From assembly GCA_009192285.1 (NCBI GenBank), contig CM018604.1, positions 3,286,001 through 3,350,000 of the forward strand: 64,000 bases of DNA. Direction: 5' to 3'. The first letter of the stretch is position 1; the number at the start of each line of letters is the position of its first letter. Of this stretch, positions 20,949 through 32,884 are shown piece after piece. The DNA is from Morchella semilibera. Taxonomy: Eukaryota > Ascomycota > Pezizomycetes > Pezizales > Morchellaceae. Below the pieces are notes generated by a model, which was not told where the DNA came from, did no database searches, and saw only the letters and a program-made list of their open reading frames with translations. The position numbers and the translations under genes were made by a program.

Positions 20949-22345
20949 ATGGTAACCAAGACTCGAAGCCAAGCTCGGAAAAAGTCCGAGAAAGAGACTG
21001 CAAGCCTTCCTGTGGTCGCTCCGCGTCGCTCGGCAAGAAATTCAAAGGCATCCGCGCCACTCCCGGAAAGCCCCGTAACGCAAAGGGCTTCCAAGCGAGG
21101 CTCAAAGATTGCTAGCGGGACCTCGAACGCGCGGTCGGATGCATCAAAGGCCTCTAAGCTCGCCCCGGGCCCCAAGCTCGGGCAGCCGCACCAGTCAGAG
21201 TGTCTCGTTCAGGGGATCAGCGAGAGTAGAGAAATCACCGTTGGAGCTCCTGTGAAGCAGGAACGGGGTGCTGATATCCCTGTCGGGGCCCAGCGCCACG
21301 AAGCGTACAACGGAAGGGGAGAATATAGCTTTGAGCTTGGCGAAATGCCAGTGGAGGCTTCCCAGCGGTCGGAGTCTCCTCCTATTAATCCTCACGATAT
21401 CCCGAAATATTTTCCAGAGATGAAAGATAGCCCAGTGAAACCCCGGATACCAGCGTTCGGAACTGCTGAATATCATAAATGGAACCCGTTTCCGTTTCCC
21501 AGATCTGAGAGTAGCCCTCCTCCATCTCCTACCTCAATGTTTAACCATCCTCCGAGTAGCTCACTGTCGGTGGAGGATGAAATCAGAGTAGAGACTGCGG
21601 AGGTATTATCCTGTTATCGCTTTTTCTTTCTACTATATCTTTCTAACATTACCGAAATTAAGGATGGTGCATTTAGTCTTCATAATATTCCTGGAGCACC
21701 GGAACTGCCTACAGATCCCCAGGCACTGTTCAACAAAAACCTGCAGCCATACCCTGTCGGTAATGGGGGCTCTTATGGGTCTCAAAGAAAAGACGGAAAT
21801 GATGTAATACCACAATGATTCCATGACAAGCTAGGAGCTGCGGTTAACATATATAATAGGTATATTCCCGTCGTGTTGAAGGTGTTGGTCGCTGGGCGGA
21901 TGACGTTGTTCCCTTTGCGCCCATCTCCCAAACCCTGGTAGAGAAGATCACCACTTCAGGTAACATTGGGTTGTCTCCGGCTGGCAAGGCGCGCCTTGCG
22001 AACGATCGGCGCCTAGTCAAGGAATTCGAAAACACCTTGGGCCCCCCAGTTGTCAAATGTTGGCTCCGGAAGGTTCCCCCTCCCACGACTGAAGACCCCA
22101 CCTGGACTGGCGACGCCGACAGTATGGCCCGCGATGCGCTTGTCAAGTATAACGCGGAACCGGCTGCAAGCCAAAGACCGAACCTGCTTACAGGTTTCAA
22201 GAGTCCCTCTTCACTTAATGTGGATGTGCAACAGAGCCCAACACGGCATAGTTTCCAATCTCCTTCATCTGCCGCAGCGGGACCGGCTCAGCATGGAGAC
22301 AATCAGATGCGGATGTCTGATAAGAGGCCGAGATACCGCTATTAG
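20949..22345 (+). CDS. Three-exon hypothetical protein, 426 residues
   Basis: Exons 20949-21602, 21663-21803 and 21860-22345 join in phase 0. Introns are 60 nt (GTATTA, CTAAC branch, TTAAG) and 56 nt (GTAATA, TTAAC branch, ATAATAG). The first intron is open in frame and could be mistaken for coding, but its Phe/Tyr/Leu-rich content and splice signals mark it as an intron. The N-terminal 75 residues are very basic with Ser/Arg/Lys (APRRSARNSKAS, SKRGSKI), like a DNA-binding tail or NLS. A Pro/Ser linker follows, with PRSESSPPPSPTSMF. Exon 3 has the only ordered-looking segment: VEGVGRWADDVVPFAPISQT, then GLSPAGKARLANDRRLVKEF and VVKCWLRKVPPP. The tail is disordered and ends KRPRYRY. No family recognised; possibly nuclear. 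Confidence 0.75.
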
Positions 22346-24663
22346 TGGGGTATAGGCGGCCTAGGCCGCACAATTGTCACCGCTAGACACAGGAATATCA
22401 TTCCTCTTTCCTCATTATCTTTCTGTTCCTCCCTCATCTCTCTTTTTTTTTGTAGATTATGGGCAGATACTTTAACAGTTTGCGGCTCACGTTGGCATGA
22501 GCTACTTTGAATAAAGATGATATGATCACCCTGCCCTAACTTTGAGCCTTTATGCTTCACGTTTCTTCGGGATGGGACTGGGTTTCCATGACTATGCTCG
22601 TTGTACGAAGTGACACGGCCATAGATACCCAGTTCATGTATTATATCCAATTGACCTGCTGATTGGGGGAAAGCGGTGGATGGTGAAAGTTACTAGATTG
22701 GGTCTCCCTGAACTTACGTGAGGGTAGGGGGAACACTCCTGACATCACATATATTCGGGGTTTAATAGGATTAAATGCCCTGAGGTATTTTGAGTGTTAA
22801 AGGAGTGAAATGAGTTTATTTGAGAGTTCTTTCTCTTTAAAACAGCTTTTCTTATGTCAGTAGAGAAATCCTTATATGCAGAAGAGAAAAATTCAATAAT
22901 GTAATTTATTTTCTATTCTAGGGTCCTGCCAATCGAGAAATACATCTATCTGGTGTTGCAGCAATGTGGTGGGTGAAATTAAACAACTTAACGAACGCGG
23001 ATATTAATGTCATTTACGCACATCTTGCCCTTTCCCTATAGTCAAGTCAATCGCCGGGATGAGGAAGCTCATCTGTAGAGCTTAAAAAAAATGTAAACAT
23101 ATGCTGAGCCGACAATGAGTGCCCCCCAACGCAGTTGCCACGTCGGGAGCAGTGCCCTGGGCGGATGAACCAGGTTTGTTTCTGCAATATGGACTTTGTT
23201 GGTGTACTTGATTGAGCCCAGGCAAATTTTAAAATATGGGTTCTTGCGGAGGTGCGGTACACCTGCAAACAGAGACCTCAGAACAGCCGGCGGTATTGGC
23301 TAGCGCAAGTGTATCCACCGCTCTAGCTTCAGGTATGGCTAAATATCAAGTGCATATTTACTTATCAGGGCAGGAGCTTGTTACACTACATATTCACTTC
23401 ACCTAACCTGGCCAGACTAGGACATAACGGGTAATTTTCAACGTCAAGTGCAATATCTACAAGCTAGGTTAAGCACTGGCTTGATAGCGAGACGTCAGGT
23501 AATACCTTTGTCGTCAAATATTATAGGATGGAATTTTTCTGGGGGCAACATATACAACTTTAATTAGTTTGGATGGTTATGCAGGGCTGTGGGAAAGTGA
23601 TAGAGTCCTTATTAATTAACGGCCTATCGGTATTATACTATTGACATTATATCTTCCCTACAGCCCTAGGAATCTAAAAAGATGAAAAGGAAATTTATCT
23701 TGTAGGAAAAGGCAGGTTCTCCATGCCATTCTATGAATGCCGGCCACCCTGAGAGAGAATACAGACTCTTATGACTGTGAACCAGTCAAGTGGCCTCTCT
23801 GTGCATTCGTTTAGACGTAGGGGCTCTGACTTGCGTCCCTTCTCTTTTGCCACATTTCCCCTAGGTATCGTGCTTCATGTCACTTATTATTGATACTTCA
23901 TGCGTGGGACTTTATGTTAAAGAGGAGTAATGTTATAAACTTTTAATTCTTGACGAGTTATTGAATGAATAGTAGCCCTTTATCAATTAAATAAGATGAA
24001 ATCAATGCATGTCCTAAAGCGAGATATTGATGCATACCTCTTTCTTTAAAATGAAAAACGGAGTTTTTTGAATTGGAAGTGACTCTTTCGAGATGTGGTT
24101 TGTGGATAATACGCCATGCATACCAAGGATAGAATGTGATCGAGATGCATAGGCCGGAAAGGCAGAGTCAATAAATTTCTCTTGCTATAGACACGAACGG
24201 AATGTGCATATCACCCGGGTATGGGAAGTTTCTTGGCTGAATGGAAGTTAAGCGCCTAGTCCCAGGGGCTTGGTAGGATACCTTATCTGGAGTCTGGGCT
24301 CGAGCTCTCCAACGGGTAGCTCTTTTTTTTACAGTTTCATTATCTGCTCATTGGCGTTAGGGGTTGGGGTTGGCACTTATGAGCAAGTGCGAACTGTTAA
24401 AAAAGGATTATCTATATATTGTGATCGTCGTTATGAGAGTAGGGCGAGGGGAGCCCTGTGTATAGTCGTTTGGTGTTCTAGATATCTGCATCTCCTGATA
24501 TCATTTGAGAGGTAGATGCAGTGAACAGAGAGCTCCAGTCCCATTGCTTGACTCCAAATGCAGGACGTACCGAATGGAATGTCTCACCTTTTTAAATTAC
24601 CGCAAAAACTATTACCCAGCTTTATGTGACTAATAGAGCTACCGGCCTACCATGAGCCCTAAA
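22346..24663. other. Intergenic, nothing recognised
   Basis: About 2.3 kb of AT-rich DNA. Frames on both strands rely on TTG or GTG starts and look noncoding. Confidence 0.4.
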
Positions 24664-24722
24664 ACCATTCTCTGACCTTCCTCTCTCCGACCTTCCTCTC
24701 TCCGACCTTCCTTTCTCCGATT
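24664..24722 (+). repeat. 16-bp tandem repeat, pyrimidine-rich
   Basis: About three and a half copies of a CTCTCCGACCTTCCTC-like unit, with single differences, lie 140-200 bp before the ATG of the seven-exon gene. Together with the C/T-rich stretch to 24760 it probably lies in the promoter or 5' leader; CT-rich tracts are common in fungal core promoters. Confidence 0.6.
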
Positions 24723-24863
24723 CCCCATACTGACCACCTCCCCCACCCCTCCTCCTCCGTATAACGATAGAATATTAAACCTTTTTTCAAGTTCCTCCAA
24801 CCTAAGTCTTGTCAAAATTCTTTTTGTTTTCCAATATATACTTCCTTCTCTTGTCGTGTTATC

Positions 24864-26935
24864 ATGCAACGTTCATTGGTTACGTTCAGATCCAGCAGTA
24901 GTGGATCCAGTTCTCCGACGAGTCCCAATCTCTTCGGTGCTTTCTTCTCCCTATCAAAGGCCCATGGGAGCGCTCCGCATTCCACAATTTCCAAGGACAT
25001 CAAGACGAGGAATAAGGGCAAAGGAAAGGAAGTTGATCCTCAGCCACCACCACGACCCGACGATAGTGGTTCGGATGGTGACAACGAGGACGAACCAGAG
25101 GATGAGAGTGATAGAGAAAGTTCACCTCAGTATTATCCTAACACAGCAGGCCAGGGCAATGATCGTTCCCCTCCCCATGTGAGCAGTCTGGATGCGTCGA
25201 CCGTTCTAGATATGACCGGGCCCGCCTATAGGACCGTGGGACCAAATAGTGGCCAGAGACGTAAGTAGCAAGTACAATTCCTCTGCGAGCCTCCCGTTAC
25301 CCTTGCAGAACATAGTCTCATTGTATTTTAGGAGACCTGACTGGCTGGCGCAATATCCCCGATGAGCCCACGCCAAAAAAAGAAAAAGGCAAGGAGGAAT
25401 TGTTTGCTCCTTCTTCCTCCAGGGCAGCACACAGTGACCGCCCCTGCCGCATGTACGCTACTCCCCCCGCACATCTAGGTGACGTGCAGAACCCTAAGGC
25501 AAAATCTAAGCCGGCTAAGGGAGTTGCGGAGTCGAGGGGGGCCGGGGGAAAATCAGCCAAATCAAAGCGAAACCATGTGGCTGCTGAGGCCTCCCAAAAG
25601 GGGGGAAACACCGGACGTAAAGTAGAGTGTCTCATCACTGATTGTGAAAGCTGTGCTCCAACTGTGGTGGGTTACCAAAAATTCAGTCCCGTTATGTATT
25701 CCGCGAGAAAAAAAATCTAAAGCTTACTTATACGCATGTAGAGCAACAAGGGCAAGAAGGGCAAGAAGGACAAAGGGAAAGGCAAAGTAAGTCTACATGA
25801 TTCATTATTCCTTATTTAACATCTAATATCAAATCTTTTTCACTTACCCAATGTGTAATATATACTATATATACATGTACAGCTAGAGGAGTTTTTAGTG
25901 TTGCTAATATATCCGTGTCCTCATAGGAATGTGACCGTAGAAACAACGATGAAGATCTCGAGAGGCCTTCCAATCCCCAACAGGTAAATTATGGATATCC
26001 CCGCGTGGCCAGGTGGTATTTACTCCTAACACAATATCAACAGAAGAGGAACGAGGGTCCCTCGCGCCAGAAAGCGAAAAGAATTACAAATGGGCAAAAT
26101 GACCCCTGCCAACGGGTAATGCCTGTCGATGGGCCGTCCAACACTACTATCGAAGGCCAGGCTCAAGTGAAAACTATTGATGTCGACCAATCCAACTGCA
26201 ACAATAAAGTAGGTTATCCTTCATATACCACAACATTCACCCAGTTCCCCACTGCTAATAGTGACTAAAAGGTACTACCTACCCCCCCTCCCGGATCAGT
26301 TATACCTGGGCCTCTCATTGAGGTTGAGAACGTTCTCGTCTTATCTGTATGTCCTTTGTAGCCCCTTCATGATGATTCCCCGTCCGTATTACTTACATTA
26401 CGTAAAGGATCCCAAGTCGAAGGACAAGAAGCGTAAGCTTGAAGCCGAGATCGACGGTGCCCACAGCGGCCACCAGGCTGAGCCAGCCCGGAAGAGATGG
26501 GCTGCCGTTCGAACGGTTCGCCCCCGCGGCAAATCCTCTGCCAGCGCAATCATCATTGAGGATTCAGAGCATGAGCCGCAGAGTGTTGCGATTTCCCACG
26601 AAGTGCAGAAAACAGCCCCACCACCCAGCCTCGGTGGGTATTCTATTATTACAGAGCCCCACGTCCCACTAGGCCAGTCGTTCAACGGTGACATCTGCCA
26701 AACAAAACCAGTTACTGAGCTTACCGACCAACTAACAAAGGGATGTATACCTCGCGGCCCCGGGTACCATATTATCGAAGGAGGCTACGCCAACGCAGGG
26801 TACCCTGGTTATAAACCGCCCTCCACCAGACAGGCCATTGCTGAACCAAAAGAGTCATCCAACCCTACTAGCATCAACAATGGCGCGAGGCGCAGCCGCA
26901 ATAAATTCTTTGCCGTTAGACGCCAGGCACTTTAG
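24864..26935 (+). CDS. Seven-exon protein with SUMO-interaction-like motif
   Basis: Exons 24864-25260, 25332-25666, 25742-25786, 25927-25983, 26044-26208, 26272-26346 and 26408-26935 total 1602 nt, 533 residues. Intron 1 is phase 1 and all later introns are phase 0. Most are 60-75 nt with CTAAC or TTAC branches; intron 3 is 140 nt. The N-terminus is Ser-rich with KGKGKEVD (about residues 51-58) and an acidic tract. Exon 2 ends CLITDCESCAPTV, with three cysteines. Exon 3 is a 15-residue Lys/Gly cassette. Exon 6 is a small hydrophobic cassette (PLIEVENVLVLS). Exon 7 has KKRKLEAE, an RKRW basic patch, then SAIIIEDSEHE (about residues 403-413), which fits a SUMO-interaction motif. The tail is Gly/Tyr/Pro-rich and then basic. 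Probably nuclear; unknown family. Confidence 0.78.
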
Positions 26936-29900
26936 TCAGGCGTAGTGGGGTGACGGCCGCCTGGTGCGGGAGGTGAGATATCCGCAGTTTCACCTATCTC
27001 GGCGGGGCGCGAGGTAGTTTGCTTTTTTTGCTTTCTCCCTTGGGTTGATCCTTTTCCAATTATCATGGGGATGGGAGGAGTTTGAGAGCTTCTCTTTGTG
27101 AGATTGTTTTACGCCCGATATACCCTTTCTTTGTATACAACTCGACGGGTCTGAGTACGCAATATGATTCATCTTTTTTTCTCCTCTTGTTTCTCGCTTT
27201 GTTTTACCTTTTCACAGTATGTCCTTTTTCTCTTCAAACTTCTGTATTTTTCCTGTCACGTCTTACTCTTTGTTACGCGCATCTTTTCTTGGGTCGGTTT
27301 TTGACGGTTCACTCCCTGGAGTTGCATCGTTCTCGATTTCTTTTCTTGCTCTTATCATATACCCGGTATTTTCTAGCTTTCTTTTATTATGTCTACCGTA
27401 TACCCCCACCCCCCAAATCACATCCCAGATGTCTGCTGTAGTCTGGTGGTAGTATCTTTATAGCTTCCTCCCGGGCACCGGCGGCATGTAATGGAGGACC
27501 TCCACTGCCTATGCTATGAACTCTAATATACAGATCGACAGTCAAGCATTCCGGAAAGGGATACTCTTCCACCGTCCCGCCCATGCCCACACCAGGTACG
27601 TACAACTCCACCCCCTGCCCACACACGTCAATGAACCAGGGAGACAGCTAACTACCTGCTACTAATCATCGTGCACCGAAGGCGATCAGGAGGGGAGAGT
27701 ATATCCAATTATGTTAGTCTCGCCAACGTCAGCTGCTCCGGGGTTTTTTTCCGAAACCCTTTAGCTTTCTTAATCGAGGTAAGTCAAGGAAATTATCGGA
27801 TCCTCTCGCTGTACAGTTAGACAGATATCATCGAGGCCGCGGTTATCTATGGCTGTGACGCATAGCGTCGAGAGGTTATAAATGAAAATCGTCGCCCCCT
27901 CATTGTATTTGAAGATTTCCAGGGCTTCCTCACCCGAGGTTGGATCACTCACTTGAGCTTAGACTTTTACCTCGACAAGGTTGCGATTAGTCACTAGACA
28001 ATAGGGCCCCCTTGTGTCCTGCTATGGGAAGCATCTATCGCATGAGCACAATGGTTTCCACTTTCAAGACTCTATGAATAATCGACATACATCTTGGGAC
28101 CGGATAGGTGACGAGGGCTGGAGTCTTCTCTTTGGCGGGCTCACAATACGGACTCCCCCTGCTTGTCCGAGGGCGAAAAAACAAATGATATACCAGAAAT
28201 AGAGTGTGAGCGGATGAATGATTAACTAGATTACAAAGGTTGCATCAGGGCTTCGTCCTTTCTCGACTACAGTTGGCATTATGTTTAGTGAGAATAACAT
28301 ATAGGTAGTATGTCTTTTCTCAATTATAACTGGGGGATGGAGTAAGAAACTAGTGGGCTCACAGGAAGAAAGTTGAACAGTTGGAATATCTGGACCTATG
28401 CTCGCTCCCAACTATTTTTGCAGTAATTACAGCAGCTTCCATATCCAGGGGGGGGGTACGACTCTAAATCCCCACCCCCGCCCAGCTCCCCGCCAATCCC
28501 CAGATAGCGCCCAGCAATCTGTTGGTATACTATACCCCCACACTCTGCATTTCATGGCATGCTGTTAAACCAATCTGCTGGGAACATAAATGGAAACAAA
28601 CCAAGGAGTATGTACCGCAGCAACGAGGGACCTGGTCGCTGTGTTAGTGCGAAGTAATATATCTATAGGGAATCTATAGCCATTCCGGCGGCATATCCGA
28701 TGACTTGGTCGGAGCAGCCTTCCTATACACCAAAGAGACTTCATTATAATACCATTAGGCCAGCGACCCCACAACCTCCTTCCGTTCTTGGATTGCTGAC
28801 CACCTCCGACGGATCTCCGATCTCCTGTATGACAGATGATACCGAAGCATTGCGGTAATCTAGAAAAGACTGTGGAAAGATGGTTCTATGCTGTGCTTGC
28901 GACACTGGCCACCCCGAACGAGTCCCGCATGCACTCTATCTGTGGGGTAATCTCCTATGAAACCTCATGAACCCCCTCCATATATCTGTCGATCATAACT
29001 GTAATGGAGAGCTGTGTAGGTAGACTCAGAATTTAAGATTGTGTACGTGGTGGGGTCATATCATGGTAAGATTCACCTTTGGTTGCAGAAATGCAGTCAC
29101 CGGGATCTGGAGGACAAACGTCTCACGTGTCTCTATAACTGTGGTGGTTTTCGTACAAGATTTCCTAGAGGATAAGGCGTTGGAAAGGGGCAAGAGAGGT
29201 CAGGCTTCATCTTCTGCGCCCTTTCCCGATGGAGCACGACGAACGAATTCTTGAGCTGAGATCGAGCAAAGACATCTGCTTTTAAATACAACCTTAATAG
29301 GTAGAAGAAGCGGCAGTTGTGGGGTGCCTACTCAATTTAGCATTCAAGTGGGGGAATAAGTGGAAGGGGAATGGTGGCGAGGGTAAGTTGGGGTACAGTC
29401 ACGTTGCTCGAAACCTCCGAAGGTCAAAGCTCTAAAAGGGCCTAGGGTAGAGAAGTGATCTTTCAGTAATCAGTCTACTACGTGGTGGATGGGGCGGATT
29501 TGATGTAGTCGTAGCGGGGACTGGAACTCATATCTTGGGGTAGGGGCGCAAAGGAGCTGAAAGGTCCTCCCTGTGGATGGCAAGGAGGGGTCAGTACCGC
29601 GATGGTGGTGAAACCCATGTACTATCTCCCATGGAGTGCACTAATGCGGTAATGCGGGCAGCCCAAATCAATTAATTATTGAAGGTATATCGGGGTTAGT
29701 CGTTGGCGGGGGAACTTTGCTGTGTCCGTTGTGGGGTAACTGGAGGGAATAGGTGCGTACGATAAATAACTGTATAGCATGCATGAATTGCCTGAATGAT
29801 TATGCTCCTTAACGTGGGGGGGGGGGGGGGGGGAACGGCATCGGGGAAGATGGTCAGTTAGAAAAAAAAGTGGCGAAAAGCTCATGGATGAGAACACATG

Positions 29901-30738
29901 TAGGTCTACTGGTGGGTTTTGCAGGGGTTGTGGAATTTAGCAAAAAATACATGTACTCTTCCATGTTTGAAGCTCACGGTGTCTACACTGTGTATCTTTA
30001 GATACTTCTTCAATAACCAAAGAGAACTACATAGTACCCGGCATTTCCCCACTAACCACTACTGGAATCTTTGCACACCCTCCACTCGCTTCTTCCATGT
30101 GGCCGCACACGCGGGCAAGCCAGGCCACAGATATGGCGGCACCGAGAAGGAGCCAGAAATGGATTTGCGGTACTAGGCGGGGAAAGGAAAAAGGAGAATG
30201 GAGCGAGTGATATTTTTGCAAGATGCGGTAAGGACGTATTGTTGACGTTGGGGCCAATGTGGCGTTGTTGACTAAAGAATTAGTAACGATACCCTTGTCG
30301 GACGGACTACAGCGCTAGAGACCACATGCACAGGACCCGGAGACTCAGGACGAAGGCTGCTGTGCTGTGGATGTGACAAGTTTCTTCAACTACATGGTAG
30401 ATACATGTATTCACTTACCTGGTTTGACGGGTATGAAAGAAAAAAGAAAAAAGGGGCAAACCCCTACATCGATAGTGTTTATCTGGGCCGCCACGCGACG
30501 TGACCCTCGCTCTGTAAGAACTTTGCCTATACGTAACAGATTTTAGCGATGCAGTCCCTTATTTATCTGAAGTCTGCGACCCGAAAATCCCATGTTATTG
30601 TTAAGAGTTATCCAATTGAGTTGACTCGATGTGGTACACGCGGTGACATTGGAACACAAAGCCTAGGCACTAAGGCTTATCTAATCACCTACCAATAAAA
30701 TTCCTTTAAAACAGACGTTTACCCCACCCGAGTGAGAT
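26936..30738. other. Intergenic; one doubtful minus-strand exon
   Basis: Begins with the 3' region of the seven-exon gene. A minus-strand frame at 27952-27770 (ATIFIYNLSTLCVTAIDNRG) and another at 27626-27393 have fair composition but no ATG start and no clear joining splice. A run of about 18-20 G lies at 29816-29835. TACATGTA occurs at 29948 and 30402. Nothing else stands out. Confidence 0.35.
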
Positions 30739-30960
30739 TTTGTGATGATTTTTTATTTAATCTATCCGGCGGCCCGGAAATATCTGGCAATTTCACTCTC
30801 TATTTACATTGGAAGTCTCAACAATAAACAAAGGGAAATAAAGAAAGCAAAAGAATTTAAGAGAAAATAAACAACGAATTAACGTTCTATCTCCTCCACT
30901 TCGGTCCCTCATCTTCACTTTCGTACCCTTCTTACATCAGTCGCCTGGTGGCCCGGGTGG
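30739..30960 (-). mobile_element. Diverged LINE-like 3' end (copy 3)
   Basis: The plus strand starts with a T-rich run at 30750-30760. Then come a short CGG-rich stretch, an A-rich CAACAATAAACAAAGGG block, and a C/T-rich stretch, in the same order as copies 1 and 2. Similarity is low, so this call is tentative. Confidence 0.3.
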
Positions 30961-31161
30961 TTCCCTAAGTTAAGAATTCATATAATCCCCACAAAGTACT
31001 CATGAAATACCCTCGCCATAAACTCGAAACCATTTCCTGGGAGTGTCCTTGGCTCATATTTATCCCACGATAATCAAAGCTATTGTCTAAACCCAATATT
31101 ACATGTATAAGGACTTTAAGGACGCCTGTTAGATACAGTCAGACATGAATTCTGGTGGATG

Positions 31162-32884
31162 TCACGTGCCCGGGGGTGATGGCAAAAACCACTGAGCATC
31201 TGAAGCTGAACCAGTTAGAAAAAGCCTCGTATTGGTTCGTCAAGAGTATATAAGGATGGTACTCACCCCATGGAAACTCCTCCTCCAGTGTCTCCACCGT
31301 CGTATCCATGCTAACATCGACAGTAGTATCAATCACAAACTCCATCTCATCTGAGCGGCTACCCAATGAGGGCTCCAAGAGTTTCTCCGATACCTTCACT
31401 GGAAGAACAGGTGCCTCTTCCTGGGAAGGCTGGCTCGTTGCTTGAGAAGGATAAAGCGGCCCTTGAAAGTTTGCCGGGAGCTGCCTACCAGCGTGCGGGA
31501 ATTGTTGACGGAGTTGAGCAAGTCTTCGGGAGTGCTCAAGTGGCCCTTGGGAATTTGAGGATGGTTGCCCAGGCTTCGTGGAGGGTGCCTGGGGGGGCCC
31601 ATCAAGCCACCGGGTGGGCACGAGAGGCCCTTGGAAGTTTGGGGGTAGCGGCTCAAAACCCTGCGGAAGAAGTTGAGGAGGTATATCAAATCCCCGAGAG
31701 GGCACAAGTGGGCCCTGGAAATCTGGGGATAGCTGCCGGGTAGTTTGCGGAAGCCGCTGGGGAGTCTGTGGACCTCCTTGGGGGGACTGGGAAGGTCCTT
31801 GGAGATGTTTCTCAAGTTCCTTGGACATCGGTAGTCGTCCTCGAGAGCGTTGTATAGGGGTCCTAGGGTTCTCGGTACGTCTCTGAGGGCGCGTCCCACG
31901 TGTCTTAGGCGATTTCGGACGTCTCTGGCGGGGCTGCGTAGGCTTTGGGGGCGTTGCCGGGGCATCGCGGACGCCGCTCATGGCAACAACCTGCCGGGGG
32001 TATTGAGATTCACCTGAAGCTTGCGTGACGGCTACAGCGGGCCCGCGAACGATTGGGCTGGATGCCTGGGTCGCCTGCGGTTGTTCTTCAAGTTTGGCCG
32101 GATTTTGTTGAAAGACTTGCGCCGGCTGCGCGACGGTATTCATGGGCCGCTGAAGGTTGCGTTGCGTCTGTTGCATTCGCCCAAGCCCATCCAGATATAT
32201 GTCTGGCCACCACTTGCCTGTCGGGGCCACCTGTTGCTTTACCCACGCTTCCGCCATTGCTACTATATTCGTAAACCCCTCCACCTCTGGTTCGAGAATC
32301 TGTCTTGGCCCTTCACGGTCTTTCCCCAACGGCGGGAACATCCTTCTATAGCTCACCCACACTGTCTTTAGGTGTTCGGCAAGCGGTGAGAGGAACATAA
32401 CCATGACATCAAGGTCCTTGCTCATGTCGCAGTGGTGGAGAGTTGTGAGCTGGTACAGGGAGATCAAAATATTCCCCAGGGAGACAGAGATCGTTAGCCC
32501 CCATTGGACACGCTCCTCCGCAAGTTTGATTAATTCCAGGGTGAGTGCGACTCCAGTCTTTCTGTAGTCGTATTTGGCCATTGATGCGAACCCGTAATTC
32601 ATGTGCTGAAGTCTTGTAATCGCCAAGTCGACTTCATGAAGAACCTTCAGATGGTGGATAGGAATGACTATGGTGGGGGGGATTTTCCACGTGCGGTATA
32701 TCTGGCGGGTCCTATCGATGAAAACAGGGTGCATCCTGCCGAGATGGATGTCCTCTGGCCGAACCCGTAGGTGGTTGCGTAGAAACGGTGGTGTGGTCTG
32801 TGAGTCCATACTGTGTGGGTTGGTAACGTTCATTGTGGTGGTTGAGAATTCTATATCATGGGATCTGAGCGAGTTTGTAAGCAT
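31162..32884 (-). CDS. Helical protein with 28-residue tandem repeats
   Basis: Exon 1 runs from ATG 32884 (a second ATG at 32833 is possible) to 31267. A 67-nt intron at 31200-31266 (GTGAGT donor, CTAAC branch, TTCAG acceptor) leads to a 12-codon last exon ending DAQWFLPSPPGT at TGA 31162; 551 residues. Residues 50-235 look like a folded, helix-rich domain (TIVIPIHHLKVLHEVDLAIT, LEHLKTVW-like segments), with Trp- and Met-rich helices. Residues 250-360 are disordered and then basic (KTRGTRPQRR). Residues 361-500 hold five 28-residue repeats centred on [F/L/S]QGP. The C-terminus is acidic, with TTVDVSMDTTVETLEEEF. Same strand and similar helical design as the genes at 34.5 and 36.1 kb. Function unknown. 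Confidence 0.7.
31385..31804 (-). repeat. Coding minisatellite, 84-bp unit, five copies
   Basis: Units start at residues 361, 389, 417, 445 and 473 of the 31.2-32.9 kb protein. The core is FQGPLVPSR or a variant (LQGPSQSPQ, FQGPLVPTR, SQGPLEHSR, FQGPLYPSQ). The spacing is exactly 28 codons throughout, while the rest of each unit has diverged. Confidence 0.8.

Noticed and set aside
21603-21662. Continuous 289-codon reading through this stretch
   Set aside because: The stretch carries a good donor, CTAAC branch and acceptor, is 60 nt (a multiple of three), and would add an unlikely Phe/Tyr/Leu block.
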